From NCBI RefSeq assembly GCF_024347615.1, contig NZ_AP025509.1, positions 62,001 to 126,000 of the forward strand: DNA of 64,000 bases, in the 5' to 3' direction. Each line of letters starts with the position of its first letter. Position 1 is the stretch's first letter. The translations under genes and the position numbers were made by a program. Source of the DNA: Vibrio splendidus (lineage in GTDB: Bacteria > Pseudomonadota > Gammaproteobacteria > Enterobacterales > Vibrionaceae). Below the pieces are notes generated by a model, which was not told the origin of the DNA, made no database searches, and was given only the letters and a program-made list of their open reading frames with translations. Of this stretch, positions 1 through 7,584 are shown in pieces.

Positions 1-1
1 C

Positions 2-526
2 GTATCTATCGCTGGTTATCGCGAAAATACTCAACTTTATCAGGAGTACTTTGGGTGCAATATTCAGTGGGGTCAACCGCGGACTGAGATTTGGATACCG
101 AGCCACTTGAGGTTGTCGATCAACCAATCACCGTCTGTCGGCAAGATGAGTTTGGCGATGAACTTCCATGACTTAGACAATTACCTCAACATGCCCGACG
201 CCGAGGATGAGCATAAAGTGACTTATGAGATGATCAATTATAGTCGCCATTTCGGCCTGCCAACGCTGCATAAAGTTTCCAGTCTACTCGGTTTATCTGA
301 ACAGCAGTTCCAGCGACGATTACACAAATTGGGTGTTAACTTTTCTACCATCATGGGATACGCGTTAAGTAACGTGGCGGTGGAGCTATTGTTGTATTCA
401 GTGCCAGTGGAAGAAGTGGCGACGAGGTTAGGTTATACCAACGTCGCGAGCTTTAATCGGATGTTTAAGAAACATAGAGGCTTGACGCCCAAGCAATATG
501 TGGAGCGCTTAAAAACCGGACTGTAA
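2..526 (+). CDS. AraC-family transcriptional regulator, C-terminal part (5' end outside window)
   Basis: The frame is open from the window edge to the stop, so only the C-terminal 174 residues are present. The first part (YRENTQLYQEYFGC, then WIPSHLRL) resembles the end of the arabinose-binding-type sensor domain of OruR/ArgR-like AraC regulators. The last 90 residues form the paired helix-turn-helix DNA-binding domain, with the signature VATRLGYTNVASFNRMFKKHRGLTPKQY. The ATG at 107 lies inside the sensor domain and is not the true start. The ligand cannot be told from the sequence. The convergent neighbour is a urea transporter only 9 bp away, which need not mean a shared function. Family assignment is firm; target unknown. 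Confidence 0.88.
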   Translation, partial: VSIAGYRENTQLYQEYFGCNIQWGQPRTEIWIPSHLRLSINQSPSVGKMSLAMNFHDLDNYLNMPDAEDEHKVTYEMINYSRHFGLPTLHKVSSLLGLSEQQFQRRLHKLGVNFSTIMGYALSNVAVELLLYSVPVEEVATRLGYTNVASFNRMFKKHRGLTPKQYVERLKTGL

Positions 527-535
527 CTATGTTGC

Positions 536-1474
536 CTAACTTGCCTTCGGTTCTTGCGTTAGGCCAGATAAGTAAACCACGACCCAAGTGCTCAAAATGA
601 AAGGGGCGGTGAGTGGTAGCAGTGACAGTTCATGAAAACTGAATGTGATGAGACAGCTTAACAGCATGCCTAATAGGATTAACGGCCAAGGGATCCGCGG
701 ATAGAGCACAAGTGCTAAAGTAGCAAGGATGGCGTTGTACCCGTAAAGACCCTGCTCAATTAGCGTGCCAGAAGCGCCAATCAAACCGCTAAATACGGTG
801 CTGATTAACACTGCGAGCGCAACCCAAATGGCATGCTTGATATTGTTGATTGCGATGGCAACCAAGATAACGAGCCCCGACAACGCATTTTCGATGAAGC
901 TGACTTGGCTTATCCCTTTTAAGAATGGGATAACCACTGGCGGTAGGTTGAACCACGAGTTTGCGTCAAAACTGATGAGTGGTATCAATGCGGAACTGGA
1001 TGGAGAAAATGCCGATAGATCCAAGGTTGATTGGATAGCATAAATCAGCCAAGAGGTGAGGATAAAGGCGCTAGTGTAACCGCGATATTTCTTAAAACTG
1101 AATACGATGTGGGCAACCGGCACTGTGAGTAATGCACCTAACACCGTCACTAAAGCCAATAATGGTGTCACACCAAAAAAGTTACCGATAAATAAACCAA
1201 TTAAAGCCCCATTTAACGCATATATACCACTACCAATATCGTAAGCTGCCTTGTTGGTGTTGGTGTTGGTGTTGGTGTTGGTGTACATATAGCAACAGAA
1301 GGCTAATGCATAACTGCAACTGGCGCCAAGCAAGGTAAGAAAAGCCAGCGCAAGTGACTCAATAGAAATGGCAAATAATAGCAAAATCGACGTCATGACA
1401 GACGGTGTGAAATAGACTTGCCCAATGCCATTGAGCAAGCTTTGAAATGGTTGAATATCCTTATTCGTTCTCAT
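536..1474 (-). CDS. Urea transporter (UT family)
   Basis: The 312-residue, strongly hydrophobic protein has the two-fold repeated layout of UT-family urea channels. The segments around NGIGQVYFTPS (residues 15-25) and IYALNGALIGLFIG match the first half; GISQVSFIENALSG and GLYGYNAILATLAL match the second. It would sit in the inner membrane and pass urea down its gradient. Residues 65-74 are five Thr-Asn pairs encoded by a hexanucleotide repeat, in a loop between membrane segments where family members normally have no such sequence. No urease genes lie nearby in this window. Expression is probably monocistronic. UT-family membership is likely from the repeat pattern; the substrate is inferred from the family. 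Confidence 0.82.
   Translation of the reverse strand: MRTNKDIQPFQSLLNGIGQVYFTPSVMTSILLLFAISIESLALAFLTLLGASCSYALAFCCYMYTNTNTNTNTNKAAYDIGSGIYALNGALIGLFIGNFFGVTPLLALVTVLGALLTVPVAHIVFSFKKYRGYTSAFILTSWLIYAIQSTLDLSAFSPSSSALIPLISFDANSWFNLPPVVIPFLKGISQVSFIENALSGLVILVAIAINNIKHAIWVALAVLISTVFSGLIGASGTLIEQGLYGYNAILATLALVLYPRIPWPLILLGMLLSCLITFSFHELSLLPLTAPFILSTWVVVYLSGLTQEPKAS
1254..1283. repeat. Hexanucleotide microsatellite, TTGGTG x5, inside the urea transporter gene
   Basis: Five perfect copies of TTGGTG are followed by TACATA and preceded by a further TTG. On the coding (minus) strand they encode alternating Thr-Asn. Because the unit is 6 bp, slippage would change the loop length by two residues and keep the reading frame. 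It is therefore a length-variation site and not an on/off switch. Confidence 0.93.
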
Positions 1475-1556
1475 CGTCTGATTACATTATTTTGTCATGT
1501 TAAATTTTTGTAATTCAGATTGTATACAATTTTATTAAGTTAACCATCTTTGTGTA

Positions 1557-2216
1557 TCAATTCTGATACCAGCGCTCACCATAGGCTTGTTGGTAATCTG
1601 GTGTTTCAATGATGCCTTCTTGCTCTGGAACCGTTTCTAATGGCCCTACGATCGTTCGATAAGGTAATACGCCAGCCCATACTGGGATATCCATATCGGT
1701 ATTATCATCATTCACGCCATGTTTACCAATCTTCACGGAGGCTTCCGTTAAAGGTATCGCCAATAGCTCGGTTGCGGTGAGCTCTTTCTCATTACTGAGC
1801 CTGACCTCATTGGTTCTGCCCGGCGCGATTTGCTCAATAAAAATATTCAACAAGCGATCCTTTTCTTGATTGTCATCGATGATTGAAAATGACCCCAATA
1901 CCACAGCAGAACGATAATGCGCACTGTGATGAAATGCCGAACGGGCCAACACCCAACCATCGAACAAAGTGAACGTTAAGCAGGTTGGGTCTCCCTTTTT
2001 CAGACCTCTCAATAAGCGACTGTTTTTGGCCCCATGAATGTAGACCATGTCATCGACTCGCCACGCAAGCATCGGGATAACCATTGGCCCTTGTTCGCCT
2101 TGCAATGCAATGTGTGCGATTAAGCTCTCATCAATAATTTGGTGCAGTTTCTCTTGTTCAAATACGGCTTTGTGAGCCCCTTTTTTAATAGTGGTTCTTT
2201 TCGTGTTAGATAACAT
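1557..2216 (-). CDS. Pyridoxamine 5'-phosphate oxidase-like flavin-binding protein
   Basis: The 219 residues resemble the NimA/PPOX-like flavin-nucleotide-binding family: a split barrel with HIALQGEQGPMVIPM near residue 34, MVYIHGAKNSRLLRGL near 72, and LFDGWVLARSAFHHSAHYRSAVVLG near 103. Such proteins bind FMN or a related cofactor and often act as reductases of small molecules; the substrate here is unknown. The gene is divergent from a MocR-type PLP-dependent regulator with only 90 bp between starts. This pairing is common and suggests the regulator controls this gene. The ATG at 2216 has an AGGAGCG-type ribosome-binding site. The family is clear and the reaction is not. Confidence 0.8.
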   Translation of the reverse strand: MLSNTKRTTIKKGAHKAVFEQEKLHQIIDESLIAHIALQGEQGPMVIPMLAWRVDDMVYIHGAKNSRLLRGLKKGDPTCLTFTLFDGWVLARSAFHHSAHYRSAVVLGSFSIIDDNQEKDRLLNIFIEQIAPGRTNEVRLSNEKELTATELLAIPLTEASVKIGKHGVNDDNTDMDIPVWAGVLPYRTIVGPLETVPEQEGIIETPDYQQAYGERWYQN

Positions 2217-2259
2217 AATCGCTCCTTAATAATTGCCTTTTGATTAATGTAGCGATTAA

Positions 2260-2304
2260 CTGGTCTATTAAATAGAGCCACTTTTAAACACTATTTGGAT
2301 CCAG
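2260..2304. promoter_or_regulatory. Candidate MocR operator between the PPOX gene and its divergent regulator
   Basis: Three related half-sites are packed in 45 bp: CTGGTCTATT at 2260, AATAGAGCCAC at 2271 (inverted), and CTATTTGGATCCAG at 2291 (inverted). MocR regulators are known to bind repeated half-sites of this general kind in divergent promoter regions. The assignment rests on position and repetition only. Confidence 0.4.
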
Positions 2305-2306
2305 TT

Positions 2307-3764
2307 ATGCAGCCTATTGATGTCGGTGATCTACAGTTAGACGAACAACACGACACGCGCCAAACCGCCTTGTTTCACGCGATCAGAGAGAAGATCGTTC
2401 AAGATTTATGGAGCAAGGGCAGTAAGTTACCTTCAACACGTAAGTTGGCTGTCGAGTTATCGGTGAGTCGAAATACAGTGATTTATGCGTACGAACAACT
2501 GGTCACCGAAGGCTATATCGAGAGTAAGCAAGGCTCAGGGTTTTATGTTTCGGTTGAACAACCAGAACACTTTCTAAGTTTGTCTAAGCCAAACAGTATT
2601 CAGGATCCGAAGGTCAAAAAAACAGTCAGTCAACCGAGTACAAACATCGCGACACCTAACGACATTAACCGCAGCTTTGCCCCCGGAGTTCCTGACTTAG
2701 ATGCGTTCCCTTTTGCGAAATGGCAGAGGTTGCTGCAACGCCACTCTACACGTCAGAACATTGCGGGCAATCAAGAGGTTCAGGGAAGCTTGGCCTTGAG
2801 GGAAGCATTGAGCGGGTATCTTGCGAGTAGTCGCTCGGTTCACTGCAGTGCCGATAGAATCATCATCACCGCAGGTGCGCAGCAAGCCATCTCAATCGGT
2901 TTGATGGCGACGTTAGCGATGGGCGACAAAATCCTTGTGGAAGAGCCCGGCTATCGACAAGTGCATAAAATTATCGATCTGTTGAGGCTAGAGCTGGATG
3001 GTGTGAGTGTGCGTGAAAAGGTTGGGTTAGATATTGAAAAAGTGCTGTCCAGTAATGCTAAGGCTCTCTATGTCACGCCGAGTAACCAATACCCAATGGG
3101 CACGACCCTCAATACTGATCAACGCCTTAAACTGATTGGTTGGGCCAATCAACATCAGTCATGGATCATTGAGGATGATTACGACAGTGAGTTTCAGTTT
3201 GCTCATCGCCCTTATACCAGCATGCAAGGGTTAGCGGGAAAGTTAGGGTTCGATGATCGCATCATCTATGTCGGATCCCTGAGTAAGGTGATGTTCAATG
3301 GCTTGCGACTAGGTTATTTGGTGGTGCCAGAAAGTCTGGTGGCGAAGTGTTTTGAGATTAAAGATGCGCTCACGGGAGACACGGCGTCCCACACACAGGA
3401 AGCTTTGGCGGATTTTGTTCGCGAAGGCGACTTACTGCGTCATATTAGAAAGATGCGTCGGTCATACAAACTCAAGCATGAAGCGATGATAGAAGCGATT
3501 AAAAGTGAGTTTCATGGCGATCTTGAAGTGATTAGCCAAGCGGCAGGGCTACATGTGACCGTGAAGTGGTATCAAGGCATATCTGAACATGAGTGGAGCC
3601 GTAGAGCAGAGCTTGAAAATATCATCATTCGTCCTTTTGACTTTTATGAATATGGATCAAGTGATGCTCGTGATTGGAATGGGGCGGTGTTGGGGTTTGG
3701 AAATATCCGTTTGGCTGAGATAAAGCCGAAGATCAAACAGATCGCTCGGCTTTTTTATCAGTAA
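2307..3764 (+). CDS. MocR-family regulator (GntR helix-turn-helix fused to an aminotransferase-like domain)
   Basis: Residues 18-80 form a GntR winged helix (LPSTRKLAVELSVSRNTV). The rest is a fold-type I PLP domain like an aspartate aminotransferase, with the DDYDSEF motif at about 290 and the PLP lysine at 327 in VGSLSKVM. In this family PLP, alone or joined to an amino compound, acts as an effector; catalysis is usually lost. I chose the ATG at 2307; a TTG four codons upstream is the alternative. The neighbour on the other strand is a PPOX-like flavin protein, so vitamin B6 or amine sensing is plausible. PdxR is one member of the family, but the target cannot be fixed without a pdx gene nearby. 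Its terminator overlaps the end of the coding region. Confidence 0.88.
   Translation: MQPIDVGDLQLDEQHDTRQTALFHAIREKIVQDLWSKGSKLPSTRKLAVELSVSRNTVIYAYEQLVTEGYIESKQGSGFYVSVEQPEHFLSLSKPNSIQDPKVKKTVSQPSTNIATPNDINRSFAPGVPDLDAFPFAKWQRLLQRHSTRQNIAGNQEVQGSLALREALSGYLASSRSVHCSADRIIITAGAQQAISIGLMATLAMGDKILVEEPGYRQVHKIIDLLRLELDGVSVREKVGLDIEKVLSSNAKALYVTPSNQYPMGTTLNTDQRLKLIGWANQHQSWIIEDDYDSEFQFAHRPYTSMQGLAGKLGFDDRIIYVGSLSKVMFNGLRLGYLVVPESLVAKCFEIKDALTGDTASHTQEALADFVREGDLLRHIRKMRRSYKLKHEAMIEAIKSEFHGDLEVISQAAGLHVTVKWYQGISEHEWSRRAELENIIIRPFDFYEYGSSDARDWNGAVLGFGNIRLAEIKPKIKQIARLFYQ
3723..3756 (+). terminator. Intrinsic terminator overlapping the 3' end of the MocR gene
   Basis: AAGCCGA pairs with TCGGCTT, with an inner GATC/GATC pair, and is followed by a run of T. 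All of it lies before the stop codon at 3762-3764, so the last codons of the gene double as terminator. Confidence 0.6.
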
Positions 3765-3810
3765 TATTGGTAGGGCTTGCTTACAGTTTGTCGATTCATC
3801 ATTAATCGAG

Positions 3811-5079
3811 TTATAACTTGTCGACAGAAACGGCTTTACCTTTACCTAGCCACTTACGCCAAGGGAGTGACAATGTCACAAAAATAGTGACGGCATAGAG
3901 CATCGACCAGCTTAAACAGATAAACACCAAGGTACAGATGACCAGTGAGAGCATGGCGGTGTATCTAGATGCGCCAGTCAGTAATCGGCAAGCCGCTAAC
4001 ATTGCAAGCAGATAAACCAGAACGAAAATACCGTTGGCGAGTTTAAGAAAGAATTCGAGATCGAGATTAGACAACTCACCAATCACACAAGAGATAAGCG
4101 CGACAAAGCCAATTGCTAAGGTTGGATAAAGTGGTACACCACGGCTATTGAGTTGAGCCATTCTACCTTCAGGACTGTGTTGGCGAGCCTGAGCCCATAT
4201 CATGCGAGACAAGCTTTGTGTGTAAAGGTTTAGGCTAGCAAAACAAGCAAAGAAACCCAGCACACTGATGACGGTTTTGAAGCCATTACCAAACAGTTGT
4301 TCTGTTACCCACGGGATGGATGCAGCATCAAATTCAGGTGAACCATAAGCGCCTAGCTTGATAATAACCACCGAGCAAGCCCAGTACACTATGCCCGCAA
4401 CGAAACACCCTGCAATGATTGCGATGGGAAAGTCACGCTGTGGATTTTTAAATTCTTCTCCCATGTGAGCAAAGGCTTCTATCCCGACAAAGCACCAAAA
4501 CATCACCGCTAAGGCTGCGCCAATCGACCACATCGAATCGGACGTCATGGTCGGAACTGCGATGTCAGCTGCTGTGATGTCGGCTTTCCAAACAAAGGCG
4601 CTAACCAAGGCAAAAATCGACAAGGCAATCACTGTTTGTAAGCGGCCAGAAGACTTACTGCCCATCAAATTGACGGCAATAAGCAGAGCGACGGTAAAGG
4701 ACTGCGCGCCAAGTGGTGTGTCGAGTGGCGCTGGTAACAGTTGTTGTGCAAAACCTCCAGCCAATGCAATCGCAGCCGGAATACCGACAGGAATAACACT
4801 CACAAACAACCAAGCCACGCTGGTTTCTAATTGCTCACTGAATGCTTGACGCACAAAATAGGCGGTGCCACCTGCATTGGGGTAGCGTTTTCCTAATGCG
4901 GCAAAGGTTAGTGCAATCGGGCAAATAGCGATAAACAGGATTAACCACGCGAGTAGTGACAACTGCCCTGCAATGCCTGCTGCGATGGCAGGGATCATAA
5001 ATAATCCAGTGCCTAGCAAGGTAGTCGAGAGTTGTCCGATTCCTGAAATAAGCGTGATTTCTTGTTTGAGTTGTGTCAT
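3811..5079 (-). CDS. yjeH: APC-superfamily amino-acid exporter, YjeH-like (methionine / branched-chain)
   Basis: The 422-residue, multi-spanning permease has the APC first-helix signature GIGQLSTTLLGTGLFMIPA at residues 14-32, and the whole N-terminus resembles E. coli YjeH, which exports L-methionine and branched-chain amino acids. About twelve membrane segments can be counted. The start ATG has an AGGAGAG ribosome-binding site a few bases upstream. It is divergent from an Lrp-family regulator (start 257 bp away) that is followed by a LysR gene. Lrp-family proteins often control amino-acid exporters next to them, so exporter plus regulator is the natural reading. The exact substrate is inferred from similarity. 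Confidence 0.82.
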   Translation of the reverse strand: MTQLKQEITLISGIGQLSTTLLGTGLFMIPAIAAGIAGQLSLLAWLILFIAICPIALTFAALGKRYPNAGGTAYFVRQAFSEQLETSVAWLFVSVIPVGIPAAIALAGGFAQQLLPAPLDTPLGAQSFTVALLIAVNLMGSKSSGRLQTVIALSIFALVSAFVWKADITAADIAVPTMTSDSMWSIGAALAVMFWCFVGIEAFAHMGEEFKNPQRDFPIAIIAGCFVAGIVYWACSVVIIKLGAYGSPEFDAASIPWVTEQLFGNGFKTVISVLGFFACFASLNLYTQSLSRMIWAQARQHSPEGRMAQLNSRGVPLYPTLAIGFVALISCVIGELSNLDLEFFLKLANGIFVLVYLLAMLAACRLLTGASRYTAMLSLVICTLVFICLSWSMLYAVTIFVTLSLPWRKWLGKGKAVSVDKL

Positions 5080-5335
5080 TCGCTCTCCTAGCTATTGGCT
5101 TATCATATCGGCCTTCTTGTGCCTGTCTTCTGATGTTTGGGTGATGCTATGAATGAGAGCATACATTGTCGACATCAATAATACAGCTAGCGAAACGTCT
5201 TAAGACACCGTCAATTTAACGGTTTTAACTTGATTAAGCGTGAAAGTGTCGGCTGTCATAATGGCTGTTATAAGTAGGAAAGTTGTGTCAAATTAGGCGT
5301 TATAAATAGAACAATAAATGGAAAGAATCAGAAGC

Positions 5336-5797
5336 ATGGATAAATTTGATCGCCAAATTTTGGATATTCTCAAAACCAATGCACGATGCTCAGTGAGCGA
5401 TATCGCCCGAGATGTCAGTCTCTCGCGTTCGGCGGTGAATGCCAGAATCAAGAAACTGGAAAGCGACAAAGTGATTACGGGTTATTGTGCACAAGTGGCA
5501 GAGCCCAATCAAACGAAGAATGTGTGCGCTTACATCTTGTTGAAGTTCGACATGTCGAGCAGCGACCATAGTTGTGAGTCTTACGCGACACGAATCCAGA
5601 GTATTGATGAGGTGCAATGGTGCCACTCTATTAGCGGTGAGACAGATATGATGCTTTATGTTGAAGTTGAAAGCATGGACCGTTTGAATCAAATCCGCGA
5701 TCGGCTGCAAAGCTATCCAGAGCTTCGACACCTCATGACTCATACTGTCTTGACGGAGTTTTTTAACAAACAGAATGCGACGGTGCATTCATGTTAG
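5336..5797 (+). CDS. Lrp/AsnC-family transcriptional regulator
   Basis: It has the typical Lrp length and layout: an N-terminal helix-turn-helix (LDILKTNARCSVSDIARDVSLSRSAVNARIKKLE) followed by an alpha-beta effector domain with the family's SISGETDMMLYVEV segment. I chose the ATG at 5336 (MDKFDRQIL) because family members normally begin this way and GGAAAG lies at a suitable distance. An ATG six codons upstream (5318) is possible but has a poor ribosome-binding site. It overlaps the following LysR gene by 7 bp, so the two are translationally coupled. It is divergent from the YjeH-type exporter, which it probably regulates in response to an amino acid. Confidence 0.9.
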   Translation: MDKFDRQILDILKTNARCSVSDIARDVSLSRSAVNARIKKLESDKVITGYCAQVAEPNQTKNVCAYILLKFDMSSSDHSCESYATRIQSIDEVQWCHSISGETDMMLYVEVESMDRLNQIRDRLQSYPELRHLMTHTVLTEFFNKQNATVHSC

Positions 5798-6711
5798 GCA
5801 ATATCAACTTAAACCTACTGCGCTCTCTGCATGTGCTTCTTGAAGAGTGTCATGTCAGTCGAACAGCTCAGCGTTTGCACATCACGCAGTCGGCGGTGAG
5901 CCGTCAACTGGCTCAGCTTAGAGATCTATGTGGTGATCCTTTGCTGGTTCGTGATGGTAACAAACTGGTTCCGACTAACCGTGCTTTGTTGCTCAAAGGT
6001 AAACTCGATGACTTGCTTGGAGAGTTCGACCACCTTTTAGACGATAAACCCTTTGAACCGCAAGACTGGCAGGGTGAACTGGTATTGTCTTCGAGTGACT
6101 ATGTGGCTCAGTATATTCTTCCTGTTATTGTTGCAGAGGTGTCCGCCGAAGCCCCGAACATTAATTTGGCTTTCCGCTTGTGGCAGCCAAACTACCTTGA
6201 AGCTCTGAACGAGTCGGGTATTCATTTGGCTTCCAGTATGTTTCCCACAAAGCCAGAACAACTATCAAGCATTAAGCTTGGTGAAGATAAATCGGTGTGT
6301 TTGATGCGCAAGTCGCACCCATTAGCCCATCAATCGGCTTTGAGTGCAGAAGATATCGTCAGCTACTCTCACATCAAAGTGACAGGTGGCGGAGATAAAG
6401 ACAGCTACGCGGACATAGCATTGAAGAAAAAAGGGCTTAAACGAAGAGTGGCTCTGCAGGTCCCGTTCTTTTCATCCGCAGGCACAGTGTTAATGCAAGA
6501 TGACTATTTGATGATCGTGCCTGAACATATCGCCTATAACCTAGGTCGACACCTCGATACTACCTACTTTTCGTTGCCATTTGATACGGAAATGCACACC
6601 TATTGGTTAATGTGGCACCCTAAATATGACAACGACTCTGCCCACAAATGGGCGCGAGAAAAAGCATTCCAAGCGATGCAAAAGTCGAGTTACAATATCA
6701 GTATGACTTGA
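5791..6711 (+). CDS. LysR-family transcriptional regulator
   Basis: The 306 residues begin with the LysR winged helix (LLRSLHVLLEECHVSRTAQRLHITQSAVSRQLAQL), followed by a periplasmic-binding-protein-like effector domain. The effector domain resembles the NodD/PcaQ-like group in having DWQGELVLSSSDYV near residue 90 and ending in HPKYDNDSAHKWAREK. Its start overlaps the Lrp gene. The LysE-type exporter 124 bp downstream, on the same strand, may be its target. Effector unknown. Confidence 0.88.
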   Translation: MLGNINLNLLRSLHVLLEECHVSRTAQRLHITQSAVSRQLAQLRDLCGDPLLVRDGNKLVPTNRALLLKGKLDDLLGEFDHLLDDKPFEPQDWQGELVLSSSDYVAQYILPVIVAEVSAEAPNINLAFRLWQPNYLEALNESGIHLASSMFPTKPEQLSSIKLGEDKSVCLMRKSHPLAHQSALSAEDIVSYSHIKVTGGGDKDSYADIALKKKGLKRRVALQVPFFSSAGTVLMQDDYLMIVPEHIAYNLGRHLDTTYFSLPFDTEMHTYWLMWHPKYDNDSAHKWAREKAFQAMQKSSYNISMT

Positions 6712-6835
6712 AATCATAGGTGTGATGATAATCTTTGATTTCAAATAATACCTTCTGCGAATTATGGTAAGTGCTAAGTATTGAGTATTAAGCAAAGAGC
6801 GTTCTGCTGGGGCGCTTTGTTTTACTAGGAATGGA

Positions 6836-7453
6836 ATGATGACAGTAACAATTTGGTTTTCTTTATTAGCGATTTGCTTGTTGGGTGCAATGTCTCCGGG
6901 CCCAAGCTTGGCGATGATTGCAAAACACAGTCTGGCTGGTGGCCGTATGAACGGGCTTATCGCGGCTTGGTCTCACGCCGTAGGCATCGGTATTTATGCG
7001 TTCGCAACCATTGTTGGTTTAGCCGTTGTACTTGAGCAATCACCTATGTTGTTCAAAGGCATTAGTTTAGCGGGTGCAGCGTATCTGCTTTATCTCGGCG
7101 TGAATGCGTTGCGTTCGAAAGGTGGGGTTGCTGCGAAATTGGAGGCGGGTGAACAGATGAGTTACATGCAGTCTGCTCGCGAAGCTTTCTTGATCTCTAT
7201 CTTGAGCCCAAAAATCGCGCTGTTCTTCATCGCTCTGTTTAGCCAATTTGTTGCGTTAGGTAATGAACTGACCAATCAAGTGATTATCGTATCAACACCG
7301 CTACTTGTAGACGGTTTATGGTACACATTTATCACCTTGGTGTTGTCTAGCCCTTTGATTGTTGAACGTATTCGCTCGAAAGCTCAGTTGATTGACCGAT
7401 TGTCAGGTGTGGTGTTGATTCTGCTTGCTGTGCGTGTGGTGTGGATGATTTAG
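6836..7453 (+). CDS. LysE/RhtB-family amino-acid exporter
   Basis: The 205-residue inner-membrane protein has the LysE signature near the N-terminus (GAMSPGPSLAMIAKHSLAGG, residues 16-35) and about six hydrophobic segments; ILSPKIALFFIALFSQFV at about 121 is the second conserved block. The start codon is one of two adjacent ATGs, 5 bp after an AGGA. Members export lysine, homoserine, threonine or similar compounds; this one's substrate is unknown. With yjeH, the Lrp regulator and the LysR regulator it makes up a small amino-acid efflux neighbourhood. A strong terminator follows. Confidence 0.88.
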   Translation: MMTVTIWFSLLAICLLGAMSPGPSLAMIAKHSLAGGRMNGLIAAWSHAVGIGIYAFATIVGLAVVLEQSPMLFKGISLAGAAYLLYLGVNALRSKGGVAAKLEAGEQMSYMQSAREAFLISILSPKIALFFIALFSQFVALGNELTNQVIIVSTPLLVDGLWYTFITLVLSSPLIVERIRSKAQLIDRLSGVVLILLAVRVVWMI

Positions 7454-7475
7454 TCATCACTAGACCTTAAGATCT

Positions 7476-7516
7476 AAAACGGCTCACAAGAGATTATCTT
7501 GTGAGCCGTTTTTGTT
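7476..7516. terminator. Strong, probably bidirectional intrinsic terminator
   Basis: A perfect 16-bp stem (AAAACGGCTCACAAGA with its complement) closes a 5-base loop and is followed by TTTTTG on the plus strand and TTTT on the minus strand. It lies between the convergent LysE and hydrolase genes. Confidence 0.92.
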
Positions 7517-7525
7517 TCTACTTAT

Positions 7526-7567
7526 CTAAACGCTAAACGCTAAACGCTAAACGCTAAACGCTAACAG
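7526..7567. repeat. Heptanucleotide tandem repeat, CTAAACG x5 plus one degenerate copy
   Basis: Five perfect copies of CTAAACG run from 7526 to 7560 and a degenerate CTAACAG follows. The array sits between the terminator and the convergent stop of the hydrolase gene. The phrase CGCTAAAAG recurs just beyond, at 7573. Confidence 0.92.
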
Positions 7568-7584
7568 TTAACCGCTAAAAGAAG

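Noticed and set aside
765..1043. Plus-strand open frame inside the urea transporter gene
   Set aside because: Shadow of the minus-strand gene, with no ribosome-binding site or recognisable domain; the same applies to the many other frames opposite to real genes.
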